The translations under genes were made by a program, and so were the position numbers. The notes below the pieces were generated by a model. The model searched no databases and was not told the origin of the DNA. It saw only the letters and a list, made by a program, of their open reading frames with translations. DNA of 64,000 bases from Nocardioides thalensis (GTDB lineage: Bacteria; Actinomycetota; Actinomycetes; Propionibacteriales; Nocardioidaceae), in NCBI RefSeq assembly GCF_013410655.1, contig NZ_JACCFP010000001.1, forward strand, positions 4,115,501 to 4,179,500, read 5' to 3'. Shown piece by piece: positions 43,372-53,183 of this stretch (its first letter is position 1; each line of letters opens with the position of its first letter).

Positions 43372-44198
43372 CCGCGCTGGAGGAGTCGGTCGACCGCGTC
43401 GTCGTGGGGCCGCTGGCCGGGATCGGCCTGCAGCTCGTCATGGCCTGGCGCGCCGTCAAGGGCGTGCCGCTGGCGGTCACCCGCTACCGCCACGAGGTCG
43501 GCCGCGTGCTCGCCGAGGTCACCCTCGGCTCGGGCATCTTCCTCGTCGGCGGCGGCGTGGTGGGCGTCGTCCTCCTCCTGTCGACGCTCACCGGCACCGA
43601 GGTCGGGCTGGAGGGCTACCAAGGTCTCGACGTCATCGGGCTCGCGCCGCTCACCGGCTTCATCTCCGGATATGCGAACACGCGCGAGCTGGCGCCGATG
43701 GTCGCGGCGCTGGGCTTCGCGGCACGCATCGGCTGCGGCTTCACCTCTCGCATCGGGGCGATGCGGATCAGCGAGGAGATCGACGCCCTCGAGGCGATGG
43801 CGATCCGCCCGGTCCCCTACCTCGTGAGCACCCGGCTCGTCGCGTCGTGGATCGTCGTGCTGCCCCTCTACCTGATCGGCCTCGTGGGCACCTACGTCGC
43901 GACCGACTTCATGGTCACCACGTTTTACGGGCAGTCGGCCGGCACCTACGACCACTACTTCCGCACGTTCGTGGCGCCGATGGACGTCATCTACTCCGGG
44001 ATCAAGGTCGTCGTGCTCACCACCGTGGTGACGCTCATCCACTGCTATCACGGGTTCGTCGCCAGCGGCGGCCCCGAGGGCGTCGGCCGCGCCACGGGGC
44101 GGGCGATCCGGGCCAGCATCATCTCCCTCACCGTCGTCGACATCCTGCTGACGCTCGCCCTCTGGGGCGCCGACCAGCAGGTGCAGATCTCGGGGTGA
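43368..44198 (+). CDS. yrbEB: YrbE/MlaE-family Mce permease, second copy
   Basis: 276 aa paralogous permease with FAARIGCGFTSRIGAMRISEEIDALEAMAIRPVPYLVSTR, the conserved coupling region of YrbE-B proteins. The start overlaps the preceding stop (ATGA). It follows the A copy and precedes six Mce genes, the canonical order. Confidence 0.9.
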   Translation: MTALEESVDRVVVGPLAGIGLQLVMAWRAVKGVPLAVTRYRHEVGRVLAEVTLGSGIFLVGGGVVGVVLLLSTLTGTEVGLEGYQGLDVIGLAPLTGFISGYANTRELAPMVAALGFAARIGCGFTSRIGAMRISEEIDALEAMAIRPVPYLVSTRLVASWIVVLPLYLIGLVGTYVATDFMVTTFYGQSAGTYDHYFRTFVAPMDVIYSGIKVVVLTTVVTLIHCYHGFVASGGPEGVGRATGRAIRASIISLTVVDILLTLALWGADQQVQISG

Positions 44199-44202
44199 GC
44201 AC

Positions 44203-45351
44203 GTGAGCGAGCTCCTCTTCCCGCACAGCTCGGCCCGACCGCGTGCGCTCCGGCTGCGCCTCGCCGCGCTCGGCGTCGTCGGCTGCCTCGCGCTCGGCGT
44301 CGTCGCCGGGGTGCTCGGACTGCAGACGCTCGGCGTCGTCAGCGACGACGTGCGGGTCCGCGTGGAGCTGGCGACGGTCGGCGACAGCCTGGGCGTCAAC
44401 TCCGACGTCAAGTACCAGGGCCTCCGCGTCGGCCGCGTCGTCCACGTCGACCCGAGCCCGTCGGAGGACGGGGACGGTTGGGACGGACCGCACGCGGAGG
44501 TGCTCGTCGAGCCCGAGCACGCCGACCTCATCCCGGCGTCGGTCCGGGCGCGGGTGCTCCCCGGCACGCTGTTCGGCAACGACTACGTCGACCTCGCGGC
44601 GCCCGCAGGACGGACCACGACCGTCGTCGCGGCCGGTGCCGGCGGGACTGGCGGCGCCGACGGTGCTGCCGACGCGCACCTCGCCGACGGAGACGTCGTC
44701 CGTGCCGACACCTCCGAGGAGACGCTGCGGCTGATGGACACGTTCTCGGCGACCCAGCGGCTGCTGGCGGCGGTCGACCCGGCCCAGTGGGACGTCGCGC
44801 TGTCCCAGCTCGCCGACTCCCTCGACGGCCGGGGCGCGACGCTCGCCGAGATGATCCGCGACGGCGGGGCGATGCTCGGCCGGTGGCACGACCTCTACCC
44901 GCAGCTGCGCCGCGACATCGAGCTGCTCGCGAGCAACTCCGACCTCTTCGCCGACGTCGAGCCCCAGCTCGTCACCGCGATCCGCGACACCCGGCCGCTC
45001 GCGCGCACCCTGGTCGAGGAGGCCGACGGCACCACCGAGCTGCTCGCCGGGGTGCCCGACCTGCTCGAGGGCGACGACGGCATGACTGCGTTCCTGCGGG
45101 ACAACGGCACCGACACGGCGCTCCTCCTCAATGCCACCGCTGCCAACCTCGAGGTGTTCGCCGACCGCTATCCCTCGTTCGCGCTGCTGCTGGAGCGAGT
45201 GCCGCAGCTCCTCGAGAACGGCGCCCGGGCCGTCAAGAACGGGCGGATCCAGATGGAGGGCGTCCTCGGGCTCCAGCTCATCGACGCCTACGGCCCGGAG
45301 GACTGTCCGTCCTACCGCGGCCTCCGCGGACGCTGCGGGGGCACGCCATGA
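44203..45351 (+). CDS. mceA: Mce family protein MceA
   Basis: 382 aa. One N-terminal membrane anchor (LRLAALGVVGCLALGVVAGVLGL) precedes an MlaD/MCE domain (about 45-160) with GVNSDVKYQGLRVGRVVHVD and the PGTLFGNDYVDL loop. The C-terminal ~200 residues are long helices of the kind that assemble into the Mce periplasmic needle. GTG start 4 nt after the YrbE-B stop, the only junction in the run without an overlap. Two conserved cysteines end the protein (CPSYRGLRGRC). Confidence 0.88.
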   Translation: MSELLFPHSSARPRALRLRLAALGVVGCLALGVVAGVLGLQTLGVVSDDVRVRVELATVGDSLGVNSDVKYQGLRVGRVVHVDPSPSEDGDGWDGPHAEVLVEPEHADLIPASVRARVLPGTLFGNDYVDLAAPAGRTTTVVAAGAGGTGGADGAADAHLADGDVVRADTSEETLRLMDTFSATQRLLAAVDPAQWDVALSQLADSLDGRGATLAEMIRDGGAMLGRWHDLYPQLRRDIELLASNSDLFADVEPQLVTAIRDTRPLARTLVEEADGTTELLAGVPDLLEGDDGMTAFLRDNGTDTALLLNATAANLEVFADRYPSFALLLERVPQLLENGARAVKNGRIQMEGVLGLQLIDAYGPEDCPSYRGLRGRCGGTP

Positions 45352-46406
45352 GCCGGCAGCTGAGCGAGCTCGCTCGTCACAAGGGAGCAGTGCTCGGGGT
45401 GACGGCGTTCACCATCCTCGCCGTAGCCCTCACGCTCACCGTCGCCGGGACCCTCTCCCGTGCCCAGAGCGGCGACGCGATCTCGGTGACCGCGGTGTTC
45501 CGCGACGCCACCGGCCTGCGTCCCGGCGACGAGGTGCGCGTCGCCGGCGTGCGGGTCGGCCGGGTGACCGAGACCCGGGTCGGCACCGGCGACGAGGCCG
45601 GCACGGCCGTCGTCACGATGACGATCGATGCTGACCAGGAGCTGCACGCCGATGTGATCGCGTCGGTCGACTACCTCAACCTGATGGGCCAACGGTTCAT
45701 CTCGTTGGCGCGGCCCGAGCAGCCGACCACCGACGCCGCGCTCGCGGACGGCGACCGGATCCCGCTGAGCCAGACGCGGCCCGCGCTCGACCTGACGGCG
45801 ATGTTCAACGCGTTCCGCCCGATCTTCGACCTGCTCCAGCCGGCCGACCTCAACCAGCTCGCCACCAACGTCGTCCAGGTGCTGCAGGGCCAGGGCCCGA
45901 CCCTCGAGCACCTGCTCACCCAGACCGCCGAGCTGACGTCGGGCCTCGTCGACCGCGACCAGGTGCTCTCCGAGGTCGTCGACAACGTCACGCTGGTGCT
46001 CGACACCGCGCACCGCCACCGGGCCGACGTCACCCGGCTCGTCGACGGCCTGGACTCCCTGATGAGCGGCCTGTCGCGCGATCGCCGGAGGATCGCGACC
46101 AGCCTCGACTCGGTGGCCCGGCTCACCGAGACCACCGCGGACCTGGTCGGCGACGCCGGGCCCGACCTGGTCGAGGTCGTCCGCCTGAGCGACCCGTGGC
46201 TCGGCTACCTCGCCGCCCGCGAGAACCTCCTCGTCGACACCGGCGCCGCCGTGCCGAAGCAGCTCGACGTCTACCTCCGCACCCTCGGCTACGGCAGCTA
46301 CCTCAACACCTACATCTGCACCCACCACATGAAGATGAAGGGCCACGACGCCACGTTCGACCTCGGCGTCCTCGGCGACCGGTTCTCGAGCAGGTGTCGC
46401 ACGTGA
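45348..46406 (+). CDS. mceB: Mce family protein MceB
   Basis: 352 aa: N-terminal anchor (AVLGVTAFTILAVALTLTVAG), MCE domain with ATGLRPGDEVRVAGVRVGRV and DYLNLMGQRFISL, and a helical C-terminal part. It ends with YGSYLNTYICT, a motif common at the end of MceB proteins. ATGA overlap with mceA. Part of the hexameric substrate tunnel. Confidence 0.88.
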   Translation: MSRQLSELARHKGAVLGVTAFTILAVALTLTVAGTLSRAQSGDAISVTAVFRDATGLRPGDEVRVAGVRVGRVTETRVGTGDEAGTAVVTMTIDADQELHADVIASVDYLNLMGQRFISLARPEQPTTDAALADGDRIPLSQTRPALDLTAMFNAFRPIFDLLQPADLNQLATNVVQVLQGQGPTLEHLLTQTAELTSGLVDRDQVLSEVVDNVTLVLDTAHRHRADVTRLVDGLDSLMSGLSRDRRRIATSLDSVARLTETTADLVGDAGPDLVEVVRLSDPWLGYLAARENLLVDTGAAVPKQLDVYLRTLGYGSYLNTYICTHHMKMKGHDATFDLGVLGDRFSSRCRT

Positions 46407-47395
46407 CCGCGGCGTCCGCGATCTGGCGCGGCCTCGGCTGGCCCGGCCGGGCCGTCATCGCGCTGGTCCTCGCCGGTCTCGTGCTGATGGGCATCCAGTC
46501 CGCCGGCGGCGACCCGACCTACCACGTGCGGCTGCGGCACGCGGCCGGCATCGAGGCCGGCGACGACGTACGCGTGGCCGGACTGACCGTCGGCAAGGTC
46601 GTCGCGGTCGACACCGACCGCGACCAGGTCGACGTCGAGTTCGCGCTCGACCAGAACCCGGCGGAGCTCGGGATCACCGACGACAGCACGGTCGCGGTCA
46701 AGCTGCTGTCGATCCTCGGCCAGCGGTTCCTCTCCCTCGAGCCCGGCTCAGGAGTCCCGCTCGCCGACGACGGCACCATCGGTGTCGAGCACGCCGTCGA
46801 CACCTACACGATCGAGCGGTTCTGGCTCGAGTCGACTCCGCAGGTGGAGGCACTCGACCTGCAGAAGGTCCAGGAGGCGGTGGACGTGCTGGCCACCGAC
46901 CTCGACCTCGCCCCGCAGGCACTTCGCGACGCCCTGGACGGGATCGCCGGCGTGTCCGCGGTCGCCACCGCTCGCGAGGACCAGCTCGACGCCCTGCTGA
47001 CGTCGATCCGCGACGTCACCGACCTGGTGCTGGCGCAGACCGGCCAGCTCGACAGCGTGATGACCAACGGCACCCGGGTGCTGCTGATGGTGCACGAGCG
47101 GCGGGAGACGCTGCGGGCCCTGTTGACCGACGCGCACCGCTTCGTGACCGGCCTCACCGCGGTCGTGCGCGAGACCGCGCCGCACCTCCAGACAGGCCTG
47201 CGGTCGCTCCGGTCCACGCTCGACGTGCTCGACGAGCACCGCGACCAGCTCGATCGCACGCTGGAGCTCGCGGGCCCGACCATGCGGGTCTTCACCAACG
47301 CGACCGGCGACGGCCCGTGGCTCGGCGTCAACTCGCCGTGGGCGATCGTCCCCGACGACCTGGTCTGCAGCCTCACGCCGGAGGACTGCCGGTGA
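46403..47395 (+). CDS. mceC: Mce family protein MceC
   Basis: 330 aa: anchor (GRAVIALVLAGLVLMGI), MCE domain with AGIEAGDDVRVAGLTVGKVVAVD and KLLSILGQRFLSL, and helical tail. GTG start overlapping the mceB stop (GTGA). Ends with a Cys pair (VCSLTPEDC). Confidence 0.88.
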   Translation: MTAASAIWRGLGWPGRAVIALVLAGLVLMGIQSAGGDPTYHVRLRHAAGIEAGDDVRVAGLTVGKVVAVDTDRDQVDVEFALDQNPAELGITDDSTVAVKLLSILGQRFLSLEPGSGVPLADDGTIGVEHAVDTYTIERFWLESTPQVEALDLQKVQEAVDVLATDLDLAPQALRDALDGIAGVSAVATAREDQLDALLTSIRDVTDLVLAQTGQLDSVMTNGTRVLLMVHERRETLRALLTDAHRFVTGLTAVVRETAPHLQTGLRSLRSTLDVLDEHRDQLDRTLELAGPTMRVFTNATGDGPWLGVNSPWAIVPDDLVCSLTPEDCR

Positions 47396-48528
47396 ACAAG
47401 CAGCGTGTGCTCCTGGCCGGCGGGGTGGTGCTCCTCCTCGTGCTGGTCGTCTCGTGGGCGCGGCTCACCGGCTGGCTCGGGGGCGAGGACGACGACTCCC
47501 TGGTCGTGACGGCCGACTTCGCGGACACGACCGGTGTCTACGTCGGCAACGACGTCACCTACCTAGGGGTTAAGGCCGGCGAGATCGTCGAGGTGGAGCC
47601 GCGCGGCACCGTGATGCGGGTCGTCATGCACCTCGAGGCGGACACGCAGGTGCCGGAGGAGGCAGCGGCCGAGATCCTCCAGGGCTCGTTGGTCACCGAC
47701 CGCTTCATCGAGCTCGGGCCCGCCTACACCGGCGGCGCGACCCTCGCCGACGGCGACCACATCGAGGCGAGCCACACCCGCGCCCCCGCGACGGTCGACC
47801 AGGTGGCCCGGGCGATCGACGACCTGGTGCTCGCCCTCGACGCCGGGCTCGGCCCCGGCAAGGGCGGCAACGGCCTCGGCGACGTGCTCTCGACGGCCGC
47901 CGACACCCTCGACGGCAACGGCGTGCACCTGCGCCGTGCGCTCGCGGAGAGCCGCGACGCGCTGGAGATGATCAACGCCAAGGAGGGCGACCTCACCGCG
48001 GTGACCGAGAACATGGTCGCGCTGGTGCAGGTCCTCGCCGAGCGCGACGAGCTGATCCGCACGTTCACCGGGGCCGCGACCGAGACGACCGACGTCCTCG
48101 CCGACCAGCGCGACGAGCTCGTCGCCACCCTCGACAGCCTCGACGACCTGACCCGCGAGGCCGACCGGTTCCTCCGCGAGAACGGCGACGTGCTCGGCGA
48201 CGACATCCGCGGCCTCGCCGACCTCGTCGAGATCGTGCGTGCCCATCAGGGCTCGCTGGCCGAGGCCTTCGACGTGATGCCGACGATGGCCGAGAACTTC
48301 GCCCGCGCCTACGACTGGAAGCTCGGGCGGCTGCGCGTCCAGTTCGCCTTCAGCGCCGGCCCGTTCGCGGCGGCGTTCCGCGACCGCACCTGCCAGGTCC
48401 TCCTCGGCTCCGCCATCGGCGAGGTCGGCACCGAGCTGTGCAGCGCCCTGTTCACCGAGCAGGGCACCGGCCTGCTCGACGGGCTGCTGGACGGCATCTA
48501 CGACCAGATCCCGGGAGGCATCCCGTGA
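47392..48528 (+). CDS. mceD: Mce family protein MceD
   Basis: 378 aa: anchor (VLLAGGVVLLLVLVVSW), MCE domain with TTGVYVGNDVTYLGVKAGEI and GSLVTDRFIELGPAY, and a long helical region. GTG start overlapping the mceC stop. C-terminal cysteines in RDRTCQVLL and GTELCSALF. Confidence 0.88.
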   Translation: MNKQRVLLAGGVVLLLVLVVSWARLTGWLGGEDDDSLVVTADFADTTGVYVGNDVTYLGVKAGEIVEVEPRGTVMRVVMHLEADTQVPEEAAAEILQGSLVTDRFIELGPAYTGGATLADGDHIEASHTRAPATVDQVARAIDDLVLALDAGLGPGKGGNGLGDVLSTAADTLDGNGVHLRRALAESRDALEMINAKEGDLTAVTENMVALVQVLAERDELIRTFTGAATETTDVLADQRDELVATLDSLDDLTREADRFLRENGDVLGDDIRGLADLVEIVRAHQGSLAEAFDVMPTMAENFARAYDWKLGRLRVQFAFSAGPFAAAFRDRTCQVLLGSAIGEVGTELCSALFTEQGTGLLDGLLDGIYDQIPGGIP

Positions 48529-49553
48529 CCGGCCTCCGCGGGCTCCTGGCGGCGGCGCTGGTGACGAGCGCCGCGGGCGCCACCGCGGGCTGCGGCCTCG
48601 GCCTCGACGACGTGCCGCTCCCCGACCTGGTCGAGGGGCCGACGTACTCCGTGACCCTCGAGTTCATCGACGCCCTCAACCTGCCGATCGACGCACCCGT
48701 GAAGCTCGAGGGCGCGACCGTCGGGCAGGTCACCGAGATCGAGGCCGGGGCGTACGTCGCCGAGGTCGAGGTCGCGCTGTCCGAGAGCGTCGAGCTGCGC
48801 ACCGGCTCCCGGGCGGAGATCCGGCTGACGTCGCCGATGGGCACGGCGTTCGTGGAGCTCTTCCCGGCGCGGCGCGGTCTGGTGATGGCGGAGGGCGACG
48901 TGCTGCCGGCCACCGCGACCGGCACCGCCCCCGACGTCACCGACCTGTTGTCCGCGCTGTCCACCGTCGTCACCGGCGGCAGCTTCGACGACATCTCGAC
49001 GATCATCACGCAGCTCAACGTGGCCCTCACCGGCAACGCCGGTGACGTGCGCCTCTTCCTCGGCCGCCTCGACCGGGCGGTCACGGACCTCGCGTCCGAC
49101 CTGCCGCTCGTCGACCGCCTCACCGCCGCGGTCGGTCGGCTCTCGAGCAGGCTCGCCAGCGACCTGCCCGTGATCACGCGGTCGCTGGTGGACCTGACCG
49201 ACCTCGTCGAGTCGTTCGAGGCCCAGCGCTCCGAGCTCGTCGCCGCCCTCGACGCACTGCGCCGCTTCGACGCCGTGGCGACGCCGTTCACCCGGACGGT
49301 GCGCGCCGACCTGCTCGCCCAGCTCGAGGACATGCGGCCCGTCGTGCAGACGCTGCTCGACGGCCGGCAGGACATCGACGGGATCATGAACGGCCTGATC
49401 GCCTTCGCGTCCGGCAGCGACCGGGCCGCGCCCGGCGACTACGTCAACTTCGACCTGACGTTCCTCGCCGACCTCGAGGCGCTGCTCCAGTTCCACCACG
49501 GCGACGAGCCGCCCGTGGATCCCGACATCCCCGAGCGGGGCGGTGCGCGATGA
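48525..49553 (+). CDS. mceE: Mce lipoprotein MceE
   Basis: 342 aa. The N-terminal signal ends in the lipobox ATAGC (Cys about residue 23), so this is the lipid-anchored MceE/LprK-type subunit. The MCE domain has NLPIDAPVKLEGATVGQV and LTSPMGTAFVELFP. GTG start overlapping the mceD stop. Fifth in the run, as in mycobacterial mce operons. Confidence 0.9.
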   Translation: MTGLRGLLAAALVTSAAGATAGCGLGLDDVPLPDLVEGPTYSVTLEFIDALNLPIDAPVKLEGATVGQVTEIEAGAYVAEVEVALSESVELRTGSRAEIRLTSPMGTAFVELFPARRGLVMAEGDVLPATATGTAPDVTDLLSALSTVVTGGSFDDISTIITQLNVALTGNAGDVRLFLGRLDRAVTDLASDLPLVDRLTAAVGRLSSRLASDLPVITRSLVDLTDLVESFEAQRSELVAALDALRRFDAVATPFTRTVRADLLAQLEDMRPVVQTLLDGRQDIDGIMNGLIAFASGSDRAAPGDYVNFDLTFLADLEALLQFHHGDEPPVDPDIPERGGAR

Positions 49554-50716
49554 GCACGCAGATCGAGGTGGCCGCCAAGGTCGCCGACGAGATCGACCTG
49601 CGGGCGGCGTCCGGCGCCGACACCTGGCGCCGACGGGTCCGCACCGCCCAGGCGCTGATCCTCGTCATCTTCGTCGCCGGGGTGGTCTACGTCGCCGACA
49701 CGGTGGTCGGCGGGTCGCTCTTCCACGACCCGGTGCGACTCACGGTGCAGCTGCCCGAGGCCGCGGGCCTGCACGAGGGCTCCGTCGTGACCTACCGCGG
49801 CCAGCGGATCGGGGAGGTCGCCGACGTCAGGCTCGCCGCCGAGCCCGGCGTCGCCGCCGTGGCGGAGCTGGCGATCGAGTCCGACGTCGACCTCCCGCGC
49901 GACAGCGACTTCGAGGTCCGCAACCTCTCGGCGGTGGGCGAGCAGTACATCGACGTCCGGCCGCGCAGCGACGGCGGGCCCTACCTCGCCGACGGCGCGA
50001 CGGTGCCCGTCGCCGACACGTCGGTGCCGTTGAGCGTGCCGACGGTGCTCGCGCACGCCCAGGAGCTGATGGCGCACCTCGACGTCGCGGACGTGCAGAC
50101 CATCGCCGCCGAGACGGCGTCGATCTTCGGCAGCAACGAGGAGGACGTCGACCTTCGCGCGCTGGCCATCGAGCTCGAGACCGCGTTCGCGATGCTGCGC
50201 GACCTGGAGCCCAGGCTGACCCGCCTCGTGCGCCAGGGCGAGACGCCGCTGGAGACGGTCGACGACCTGGCGCCCGACATCCGTGCCCTGTCGACCGACC
50301 TCGAGGCGATCGCCGCTGCGCTCGCCGAGGCCACGCCCGCCGTACGGCGCACCGTCACCGACGCGCTGTCGCTGCTGCCCCGGCTCGACCGCTGGTGGCG
50401 CGACGCCTCGCCTGAGGTACGGCGCCTCCTCCGCGACGGCGTGCCGCTGACCGGCATGGCGGCGCAGCACCTGCGCGGGCTGCACCACTGGCTCGACTGG
50501 GCGCCGATGCAGGCGCTGGTGATGGCCGGCAGCACCCGCGACGGCAGCGGTCGCGTGCTCCTGGTCCCCCGGGTGCTCAAGAACTGCATCTACGACCGGA
50601 GCCACCAGCGCGACATCCAGGACCTGACCCGCCGCGAGCCCCCCACCGACGTCCACTGCACCGACCCGCCGCCCGGCACGCAGGGACGCGGCTCCGGCGC
50701 CGTACCCCAGCAGTGA
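49550..50716 (+). CDS. mceF: Mce family protein MceF
   Basis: 388 aa: a charged N-terminal leader, a membrane anchor (ALILVIFVAGVVYVADTVVGG, about 35-55), an MCE domain with GLHEGSVVTYRGQRIGEV and LSAVGEQYIDVRP, and a helical C terminus ending in a Gly/Pro-rich tail. ATGA overlap with mceE. Last of the six Mce proteins; 28 bp before the CoA-ligase gene. Confidence 0.88.
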   Translation: MSTQIEVAAKVADEIDLRAASGADTWRRRVRTAQALILVIFVAGVVYVADTVVGGSLFHDPVRLTVQLPEAAGLHEGSVVTYRGQRIGEVADVRLAAEPGVAAVAELAIESDVDLPRDSDFEVRNLSAVGEQYIDVRPRSDGGPYLADGATVPVADTSVPLSVPTVLAHAQELMAHLDVADVQTIAAETASIFGSNEEDVDLRALAIELETAFAMLRDLEPRLTRLVRQGETPLETVDDLAPDIRALSTDLEAIAAALAEATPAVRRTVTDALSLLPRLDRWWRDASPEVRRLLRDGVPLTGMAAQHLRGLHHWLDWAPMQALVMAGSTRDGSGRVLLVPRVLKNCIYDRSHQRDIQDLTRREPPTDVHCTDPPPGTQGRGSGAVPQQ

Positions 50717-50744
50717 AACCCGCCCCCATCCCGAGAGGACCACG

Positions 50745-52628
50745 ATGAGCACCGAAGTCGATCCAGGCGCGATGGAGACGCGCACCCGCATCCAGGAGGA
50801 GATCGCCGGCCTGACCCTGCCGAAGGCGTTCGCCCGGACCGTCGAGACCGAGGGCGACGCGCCTGCGTGGTCGGACAAGGTCGGGGTCGACCTGTCCGCG
50901 GGCTACGCGCCGGGCTGGCGCACGGTCTCCTGGCGCGAGGCGCGCGACCAGGCGCTCGACGTCGCGGGCGCAATGATCCGGGCCGGCGTCGCCAAGGGCG
51001 ACCGGGTGGCGATCATGGGCGGCAACCGCATCGAGCACGTGGTCGCCGACCTCGGCGCCATGCACGCCGGCGCCGTGTCGATGTCGGTCTACAACACGCT
51101 CTCCCCGGAGCAGGTCGGCTACGTCGCCGGCCACGCCGAGCCCGCGGTCGTGGTGCTCGAGAACGACGACCACCTCGCGCGCTGGCAGCGGGCCCTGGAC
51201 GAGTCGACCTCGATCACGGCCGTCGTGCTCGTCGACGCGACCGCGCCCGCGGGCGACGACCGGTTCGTCTCCTGGGACGACTTCCGCGCGGCCGGCCGGG
51301 CCTGGCGCGCCGAGCACGAGTCCGAGCTCCAGGAGCGGATCGACGCGATCGCACCGCACGACCCGCTGACGATCCTCTACACGTCCGGCACGACCGGTAA
51401 CCCCAAGGGCGTCGTGCTCGCCCACGACGCGGTGCTCTACGAATGCATCTGCTCGCTCCACGTCGCCGCACCCGAGCAGCACAACGAGTTCATCTCCTAC
51501 CTGCCGTTCGCGCACATCGCCGAGCGCACCCTCGGCATGTACATCCCGCAGATCCACGGCGCCCACGTGCACCTGATCGCCGACCCCGCGCACCTGCTCG
51601 GCGCCCTCGGCGAGGTGCGGCCGACGCGCTTCTTCGGCGTGCCCCGGGTCTGGGAGAAGATCAAGACCGGCGTCTCCGCGAAGCTCGCGGCGGAGACCGA
51701 CCCGGAGAAGAAGGCGCAGGTCGAGCAGGCGCTCGCCGTCGGCCTCGCCTACGTCGAGGCGCAGCAGTACGGCGGCACGCCGTCCCCCGCGCTGCAGGCG
51801 CAGTACGAGGCGGTGGACCAGGGACTGCTCGGCTTCCTGCGCGCGCTCCTCGGACTCGACCGGTGCGAGTGGGCCGCGTCCGCTGCCGCACCGATGCCGC
51901 TCGAGGTCGCGCGGTTCTTCGCCGGGCTCGGCATGCGGATCTACGACGTCTACGGCATGACCGAGACGTGCGCCGCCGTCACCGCGTGCGGACCCGGCCA
52001 GTTCCGCCTCGGCACCGTCGGCCGGGCGCTGCCCGGCATCGAGGTGCGGCTCGGCGACGACGGCGAGATCCTCGCCCGCGGCCCGGTCGTCTCGCAGGGC
52101 TACTACAAGCAGGAGGACGCGACCCGCCAGCTCATCGACGACGAGGGCTGGGTGCACACCGGCGACATCGGCGAGATGGACGACGACGGCTTCCTGAAGG
52201 TGGTCGACCGCAAGAAGGAGATGATCATCACCTCCTCCGGCAAGAACATCGCGCCCTCCAACATCGAGAACTACCTGAAGGAGAGCCCGATCGTGGGCCA
52301 CGCGCTCGTCTTCGGCGAGTCCCGGCCCTACGTCGTCGCGGTGATGACGCTCGACGCCGAGATCGCGCCGCTGGTGGGACAGAAGCTCGGCATCGAGGGC
52401 GCCGACCTGGCGGAGCTCGCCCAGCACCCGGCGATCCTGCAGATGGCGCAGCAGGCGGTCGACGCCGCCAACGAGCGGCTGTCCCGGCCCGAGCAGGTCA
52501 AGGCGTGGGAGCTGCTCCCGGTCGAGTGGACGGCCGAGTCGGAGGAGCTGACCCCCACGCTGAAGCTCAAGCGCCGCGTCGTGCACACCAAGTACGCCGA
52601 CGTGCTGGACCGCCTCTACGCGGGCTGA
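50745..52628 (+). CDS. Long-chain acyl-CoA synthetase (FadD-like)
   Basis: 627 aa AMP-forming ligase. The P-loop is LYTSGTTGNPKGVVL, A5 is YGMTET, the ATP-binding Asp is in WVHTGDIGEMDDDG, and the hinge/catalytic region is VDRKKEMIITSSGKNIAPSNIEN, typical of FadD15/FACS-type long-chain ligases. It activates a carboxylic acid to its CoA thioester. ATG with GAGAGGA just upstream. Being the last gene of the mce transcription unit, it probably activates the imported or oxidised substrate. Confidence 0.9.
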   Translation: MSTEVDPGAMETRTRIQEEIAGLTLPKAFARTVETEGDAPAWSDKVGVDLSAGYAPGWRTVSWREARDQALDVAGAMIRAGVAKGDRVAIMGGNRIEHVVADLGAMHAGAVSMSVYNTLSPEQVGYVAGHAEPAVVVLENDDHLARWQRALDESTSITAVVLVDATAPAGDDRFVSWDDFRAAGRAWRAEHESELQERIDAIAPHDPLTILYTSGTTGNPKGVVLAHDAVLYECICSLHVAAPEQHNEFISYLPFAHIAERTLGMYIPQIHGAHVHLIADPAHLLGALGEVRPTRFFGVPRVWEKIKTGVSAKLAAETDPEKKAQVEQALAVGLAYVEAQQYGGTPSPALQAQYEAVDQGLLGFLRALLGLDRCEWAASAAAPMPLEVARFFAGLGMRIYDVYGMTETCAAVTACGPGQFRLGTVGRALPGIEVRLGDDGEILARGPVVSQGYYKQEDATRQLIDDEGWVHTGDIGEMDDDGFLKVVDRKKEMIITSSGKNIAPSNIENYLKESPIVGHALVFGESRPYVVAVMTLDAEIAPLVGQKLGIEGADLAELAQHPAILQMAQQAVDAANERLSRPEQVKAWELLPVEWTAESEELTPTLKLKRRVVHTKYADVLDRLYAG

Positions 52629-52632
52629 CCGA

Positions 52633-52683
52633 CCCCGGGCGGGCCTGGCGGCGGGGGTGTCGTCAGGCTCGTCCGGCCCGGGG
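52633..52683. terminator. Inverted repeat between convergent genes
   Basis: CCCCGGGC (52633-52640) and GCCCGGGG (52676-52683) are perfect 8-bp arms with a 35-nt loop, between the fadD-like stop and the leftward gene end. Likely transcription end for the mce operon; no U tract. Confidence 0.4.
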
Positions 52684-52685
52684 GA

Positions 52686-53183
52686 TCACTGCCGCGTCCA
52701 CTCCATGACCCAGTTGGTCTCCCAGGTCCCGCCGTCGTCGAGCGAGAAGGCCTGCTCCCAGGTCGCCGACGTCGGGGTGATCGAGTGCCACATGTAGCGC
52801 GCGAGGATCGCCCGCCCCTCGAACTCGTCGGGACCGGTGGCGACGAACTCGGCTCCGTCCTCGGACCAGCGGCCCGAGACGGGCGGCTGCAGGTGGCCCG
52901 TCCGGCTGTTGACCCAGTAGATGGTCCAGAGGCCGTCGGCCGGGGTGAAGACGCGGACGGAGGAGCCGGCGAAACCCTCCTCGGGATACCACATCTCGTC
53001 GATGCTGATCGCGCCGTTGTGCAGGGTGGTGGCCCGCGCCGTCGCGCTCGACTCGTACCACTCGGTGGCGCCGGCGAGCGGCTGCCGGAGACGCCGGTTG
53101 GCGACCGTCCACTCACCGACGAGGAAGTCGAACCCGTCGGTCTTCTTCTCGAGCCCCGGCAGGGCTTGGGCGCTGAGGGTCAT
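52686..53183 (-). CDS. DUF1579-like protein
   Basis: 165 aa, no signal peptide. FDFLVGEWTVANRRL near the start, then a run of beta strands (VFTPADGLWTIYWVNSRTG, WRSxD-type VSGRWSEDGAEFVA, FSLDDGGTWETNWVMEWTR), looks like the DUF1579/lipocalin-like barrel. Function unknown. The ATG overlaps the stop of the upstream NIPSNAP gene (ATGA), so they form a coupled pair. Confidence 0.65.
   Translation of the reverse strand: MTLSAQALPGLEKKTDGFDFLVGEWTVANRRLRQPLAGATEWYESSATARATTLHNGAISIDEMWYPEEGFAGSSVRVFTPADGLWTIYWVNSRTGHLQPPVSGRWSEDGAEFVATGPDEFEGRAILARYMWHSITPTSATWEQAFSLDDGGTWETNWVMEWTRQ

Noticed and set aside
42562..50716. Frameshift or missing gene in the mce operon
   Set aside because: All eight genes (two YrbE, six Mce) are intact with overlapping or 4-nt junctions; the absent ATPase is normally encoded elsewhere.
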